Positions 60,626-64,000 of a stretch of DNA of 64,000 nucleotides are shown here, piece after piece. How positions within the stretch are numbered: the stretch's first letter is position 1; each line of letters begins with the position of its first letter. The position numbers were made by a program, and so were the translations under genes. Below the pieces are notes generated by a model, which saw nothing but the letters and a program-made list of their open reading frames with translations, ran no database searches and was not told the DNA's origin. Source of the stretch: Dentipellis sp. KUC8613 (Eukaryota; Basidiomycota; Agaricomycetes; Russulales; Hericiaceae); assembly GCA_002286715.1 (NCBI GenBank), contig NSJX01000010.1:64656-128655 (forward strand), in the 5' to 3' direction.

Positions 60626-61850
60626 GAATGCCCGATGTCGACTGTATTCTCCAGTGACGCTGCGTGGTAGGGCATCCATTACGTCTACCCTTTGTCTTTC
60701 ACATTGTGCTGAGACTGGTCTTCCTATAGGAGAAGGACCGGATGCGAATTTTTGCTGTTCTGTTCGGGCACCTCGGCGCAGCCAGTGTCTTCCATCTCAG
60801 GACGCTCGCGTCTTTGAGTGTATTCATTGTGATGTTTGTTTGTATCCATTACAGTTGCAGATAATTTTCCACTGCTGTCATCTTACAGAAGACCGCTTTC
60901 ACTCTCCATTGTTCTTTCGGCGTTGCAGGATGACGCGTGTACGCCCTGCAGCTCTATCGACGCAAGAATAGCCCCTCTACAGACGCGCCCACACCATATG
61001 GCACATTTGCCTCGGCCCTCGAGCCAGCCATGTCGCGGTCACGGAAATGAAATCGCAGGTGCCTGGCACATGCATCCCTTTGTATGCACCCGTCGAAGCG
61101 CCTAGAGGCTGGATGCTGCATATGGCAGGCCCGTGCCCTTTCTCTCAGCACATCCTGTACGCCGTGTACGAGGTTTGGTAGGATTATTGCTGGTGAGGAA
61201 ATTAGCCTTGTGCCGGGAACATCGAGCTCGTACGTCGTGCTATTCATCTCTTTCGCTGGACCTGTTGTTTCAAGGTTGGACGGTTGGTCTTTCAGTTCAC
61301 GCTAGGCTCGAGTGGCACGAAAGCGCAGATTGGCTTACCAGATCAACTCCAACACGCCGCGGCGTCCGTCGTCACGGGGGTTATTTTAAGGTTAAACTCA
61401 GCGTGCAAGTACCTTTCTCGGCACCTTCGTGTACTTGGAGAAGGATCGATAGCCGCTGCCTGTATCTTCATCCCCTTCGGGGGTTTCCTTCTCTCGAACG
61501 CACTGCGATCGGATGTCCAGCCTTCTTCGGCGCATGGGTACATGAAGGCTTCGCTGCGCGCGCATATATATAAAACGACGGACGCATAATTGTTCAGATT
61601 TCGAAGCCAAGGCCAACGGACGCATACATGTTACAACGTTATTCAACAGGGATCCAAAATTCGAACGTAAGTGCTACTACTTGGTTTTCTTGATTTTCTG
61701 GTCAGGAAGAGAAGAAGATAACACGTCGATGGGAATCATAGAAATCGTAAGTTTCGGCTCCGCTCGCCATCCTCCGTCCCCTCTATTCGCCTCCTAATCC
61801 ATCGCCTGACTTCTCCGCTCGTTGCTAGTAATTCGGCGGACGACGCTTCT
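60626..61850. other. intergenic region, no gene seen
   Basis: A 1.2 kb gap with 3' flanks of two convergent genes. It contains a TATATATAAAA stretch near 61565-61575, but no gene follows on either strand that I can support. Confidence 0.4.
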
Positions 61851-62330
61851 TCAGAGGTTGAGGTCGACGGGAACGCAGCCGAGGGCGACGACGCCGTCTG
61901 TTCAAAGAGCGTCAGCGACCGCACGCGACAATATCAAAAGGTAAAAAATCTGCCGCAGCCAGGCTTACTGAAGTTGTTATTGTCGCAACACACAGGCGAG
62001 GCCGAGCTATCATATATCAACCGCTCGTCAGCACAATCCCGCGAGCACCGATATCAACGGCGGCACTCACCAGGTAGCACCGCTCCCAACACCGACGACC
62101 GAGATCGGGGAGCAGGTAATGCCGATGGGCGTGGTGAGGTCCTGCAGGACGACGCCGAGCGACGCGAGGAGGCTCGCGGCGGCGGGGCTGCTCGCGCTCT
62201 GCACGCTGTCGCAGCACTGCACGGGCGCGGTCGAGCACTCGCTCGCGGGCTCGTTGCGCTTGGCCGGGGTCGCGCTGGCGGTCGCGGCGGCGGCGGCGAG
62301 GGCGGTGAGGAAGAAGAGCTTGGAGAACAT
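61851..62330 (-). CDS. class I hydrophobin
   Basis: A small secreted amphipathic protein that self-assembles at air-water and hyphal surfaces. Three exons join in phase: 62330-62071, 62006-61969 and 61897-61851, giving 114 residues. The signal peptide is MFSKLFFLTALAAAAATASA. All eight cysteines of the family are present in the C-CC-C-C-CC-C order: SEC, QCC, ITC, ATC, VCC and LGC regions, ending in GVVALGCVPVDLNL. The spacing between the third and fourth cysteines is long, as in class I rather than class II. The introns are short. The gene is preceded by a good TATA box. Confidence 0.95.
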
Positions 62331-64000
62331 TGTGTGTAGGTGAGAGTGGTGGGTGAAGAGGCTGGTTGGGGTCGTTGGGATGCTCGGTGAGGAGTGAGGG
62401 TTGTCGATGGTACGGAGGCCTCTTTATACGTTTCGCGACGGCTAATTCTGCACCACAGGTGCGTCGCATGGGAGAGGCCAGAGGCATGAAACAGTCACCG
62501 GTTTGGATTGGAGTCTCTGCGCGTGCGTATCTCCCCATATTGGAGTGGAGCCGTTGCCAGAGGAGAAGGCGGTGAGTGAATGCACGGCTTCAAATTTGGA
62601 TTAATTTCACAATGCGAAGAGGGCGACCGTGACGGCGTGGATGTTTGGCTTTTGGGGGTGGTGAGCGGGAGGTTGGGTTGTGAGTTGTGGAGTGGGGCTT
62701 TGAGAAGAGAAAGGTGGAGCGGGTGAGAAGCATGAGGGTGTTGGGTTGGGTTGGACGAGTTGGACGCTTGATCTTGAGGACTCGTCGATTCGCATAAGCC
62801 TGAGTACTGGTGAATCGAAGGATGAGAGGTGGGTAGGCGATTTTCTACGGGTCGGCCGTCGTGGTCGACATTGTCTTGAATAATTTCAAGACCCAGGGTC
62901 CTCAAAACATTGTACGTACGTACCGCCTTGTCTGGACCTATCCGCTAACTGAGCTCAGGGACAATCAGAGGCGATAGCTCCAATGCACCACCGCCAGCAT
63001 CCGGATCCGAAGGCCGAAACAGATACATGTCCTGACACCAACATTTGGAGCTGCCACGTTCGCGCTCACGTTCATGTCCAAGGCGACCGTGGACCAAGCC
63101 ACGAAGCCGACGCGGTGTGCGGTGTGATACCGGGCCTATAATTGGCCTTATTCTGATTCTGTTGAGAAGACTGGCTTGGCCTCATGGCGTCGTGGGTGGC
63201 GCGCCTGGATTTTATTGAAGTTCATCGTGCCCGTAAGAGTGTCCAGGCACGGACTCCTAAGTCGGAAACTGGGACTGGTCGTTGGTGAAGTGACGTATGA
63301 TTAGTTGAGGTTAAAATACGCTTGGGACCTATTCGACGGTCTACCTGGTTCAGCAGGAGGGCTATCGCCGCTATAACTGGTGCGGTGACTTTAAGCGAAA
63401 TTTATCGGGTATGAGAGACAAAGAGGATGTCAGTTAGAGTGTTCAACTTACTCCCACTTTGCCTCTGGAGATCCAGCAGGGCCGCAGCAGCGGTGATTTT
63501 AATGCGACTTTTATTGCATTGAGGGACCTCCTCGGACGTTCGGAATGCATATGTATAGAATATGCACGCGTTGTACACGCGCAGCTCGGAGACCAACGTA
63601 TATGTATGCAGATGGCAAACGGCAGGGCCCGTCTATCGAATCGGGTCAATGGGTTGCAGATTCAAGACGACAGAGAATTCACTGGCTCCAAAGCCTCGAC
63701 AAGAAGGCCATGCTACGTTCATATCATTCAGCCACGGCTGCGGCACACGCCTGGCGGTGGAGTCTGTCCGACGAGATGATCCTGGGGCTGACGATCTCGT
63801 GAGCAAATGAAGACCGTGTAATTGAATCGCGGGTCGTGAGCAGGCCGAAGGAACGCCGAAAATTCGTCTCCGAATGGATGTACATTCGGGCGGATGACGC
63901 GCTCGTGGACAGCGAATCCCAGGAGGAGCTTGACGGCTCGCGAAATATTCCCCCTCTGTAAGGGGCGTTTGATGGTGTGGGGCACTAGGATCCATCCAGG
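62331..64000. other. hydrophobin promoter and unassigned right end
   Basis: The first few hundred bases hold the minus-strand promoter of the hydrophobin. The rest (to the window end) contains short open frames on both strands with no recognisable motifs; I cannot support a gene. A gene may begin beyond the right edge. Confidence 0.35.
62421..62428 (-). promoter_or_regulatory. TATA box of the hydrophobin gene
   Basis: The minus strand reads TATAAAGA, about 91 bp upstream of the hydrophobin start codon. This is a typical position for a strongly expressed fungal gene. Confidence 0.65.

Noticed and set aside
62946..64000. Frames near the right edge as a partial gene
   Set aside because: Frames on both strands overlap and none shows motifs or splice-linked partners.
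1..64000. CRISPR arrays, phage or bacterial operons
   Set aside because: Spliced genes, eukaryotic families and intron-containing tRNA show a fungal nuclear genome; no repeat-spacer array was seen.

Overview
The window is nuclear DNA of a filamentous basidiomycete, most likely a wood-decay Agaricomycete of the polypore type. I infer this from genes split by many 45-90 bp GT-AG introns, GC-rich coding with strong C/G third positions, and the gene set: a class I hydrophobin, a WSC-repeat copper radical oxidase, DUF4470-MYND and C2H2 proteins, a CAP59/CMT1-type mannosyltransferase and a Gti1/Pac2 (WOPR) regulator. It reads as an ordinary chromosome arm on both strands, with no operons, plasmid, phage or CRISPR.

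Left part (1-18.5 kb): the 3' part of a tail-anchored coiled-coil protein (+), a glyoxal-oxidase-like enzyme with four WSC domains (-), a 2.6 kb gap holding a poorly resolved minus-strand gene, a WOPR transcription factor (+), an FBXO31-type F-box protein (-), a GH29 alpha-L-fucosidase with very small exons (+), and an intact C2H2 zinc-finger gene (-) inside a sharply bounded block almost free of CpG.

Middle (18.5-46 kb): a SAC3/GANP mRNA-export protein with a nucleoporin-like FG domain (+), a multi-membrane-span family 2 glycosyltransferase (-), a short orphan exon chain (-), a KRE6/SKN1-type GH16 protein (+), a DUF4470-MYND protein (+), the mitochondrial protease OMA1 (-), the ERCC1/Rad10 repair nuclease subunit with a repeated acidic tail (+), and an unrecognised protein with four related four-cysteine modules (-).

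Right part (46-64 kb): a GT69 mannosyltransferase (-), a secreted 12-cysteine protein (-), ornithine carbamoyltransferase (+), glycogen synthase (+), cytosolic tyrosyl-tRNA synthetase (-), an intron-containing tRNA-Thr(AGT) (+), the mitochondrial 2'-O-methyltransferase MRM2 (-) sharing a short divergent promoter with TFIIIC subunit 6/Tfc7 (+), and a class I hydrophobin (-). The last 1.7 kb holds nothing I can support.

Functionally there is a cell wall/surface group (GH16, GT2, GT69, hydrophobin, secreted protein), two secreted carbohydrate or oxidative enzymes (copper radical oxidase, fucosidase), and housekeeping genes. CDS coordinates run from start to stop including introns; exon ends are stated where I checked phase by hand.
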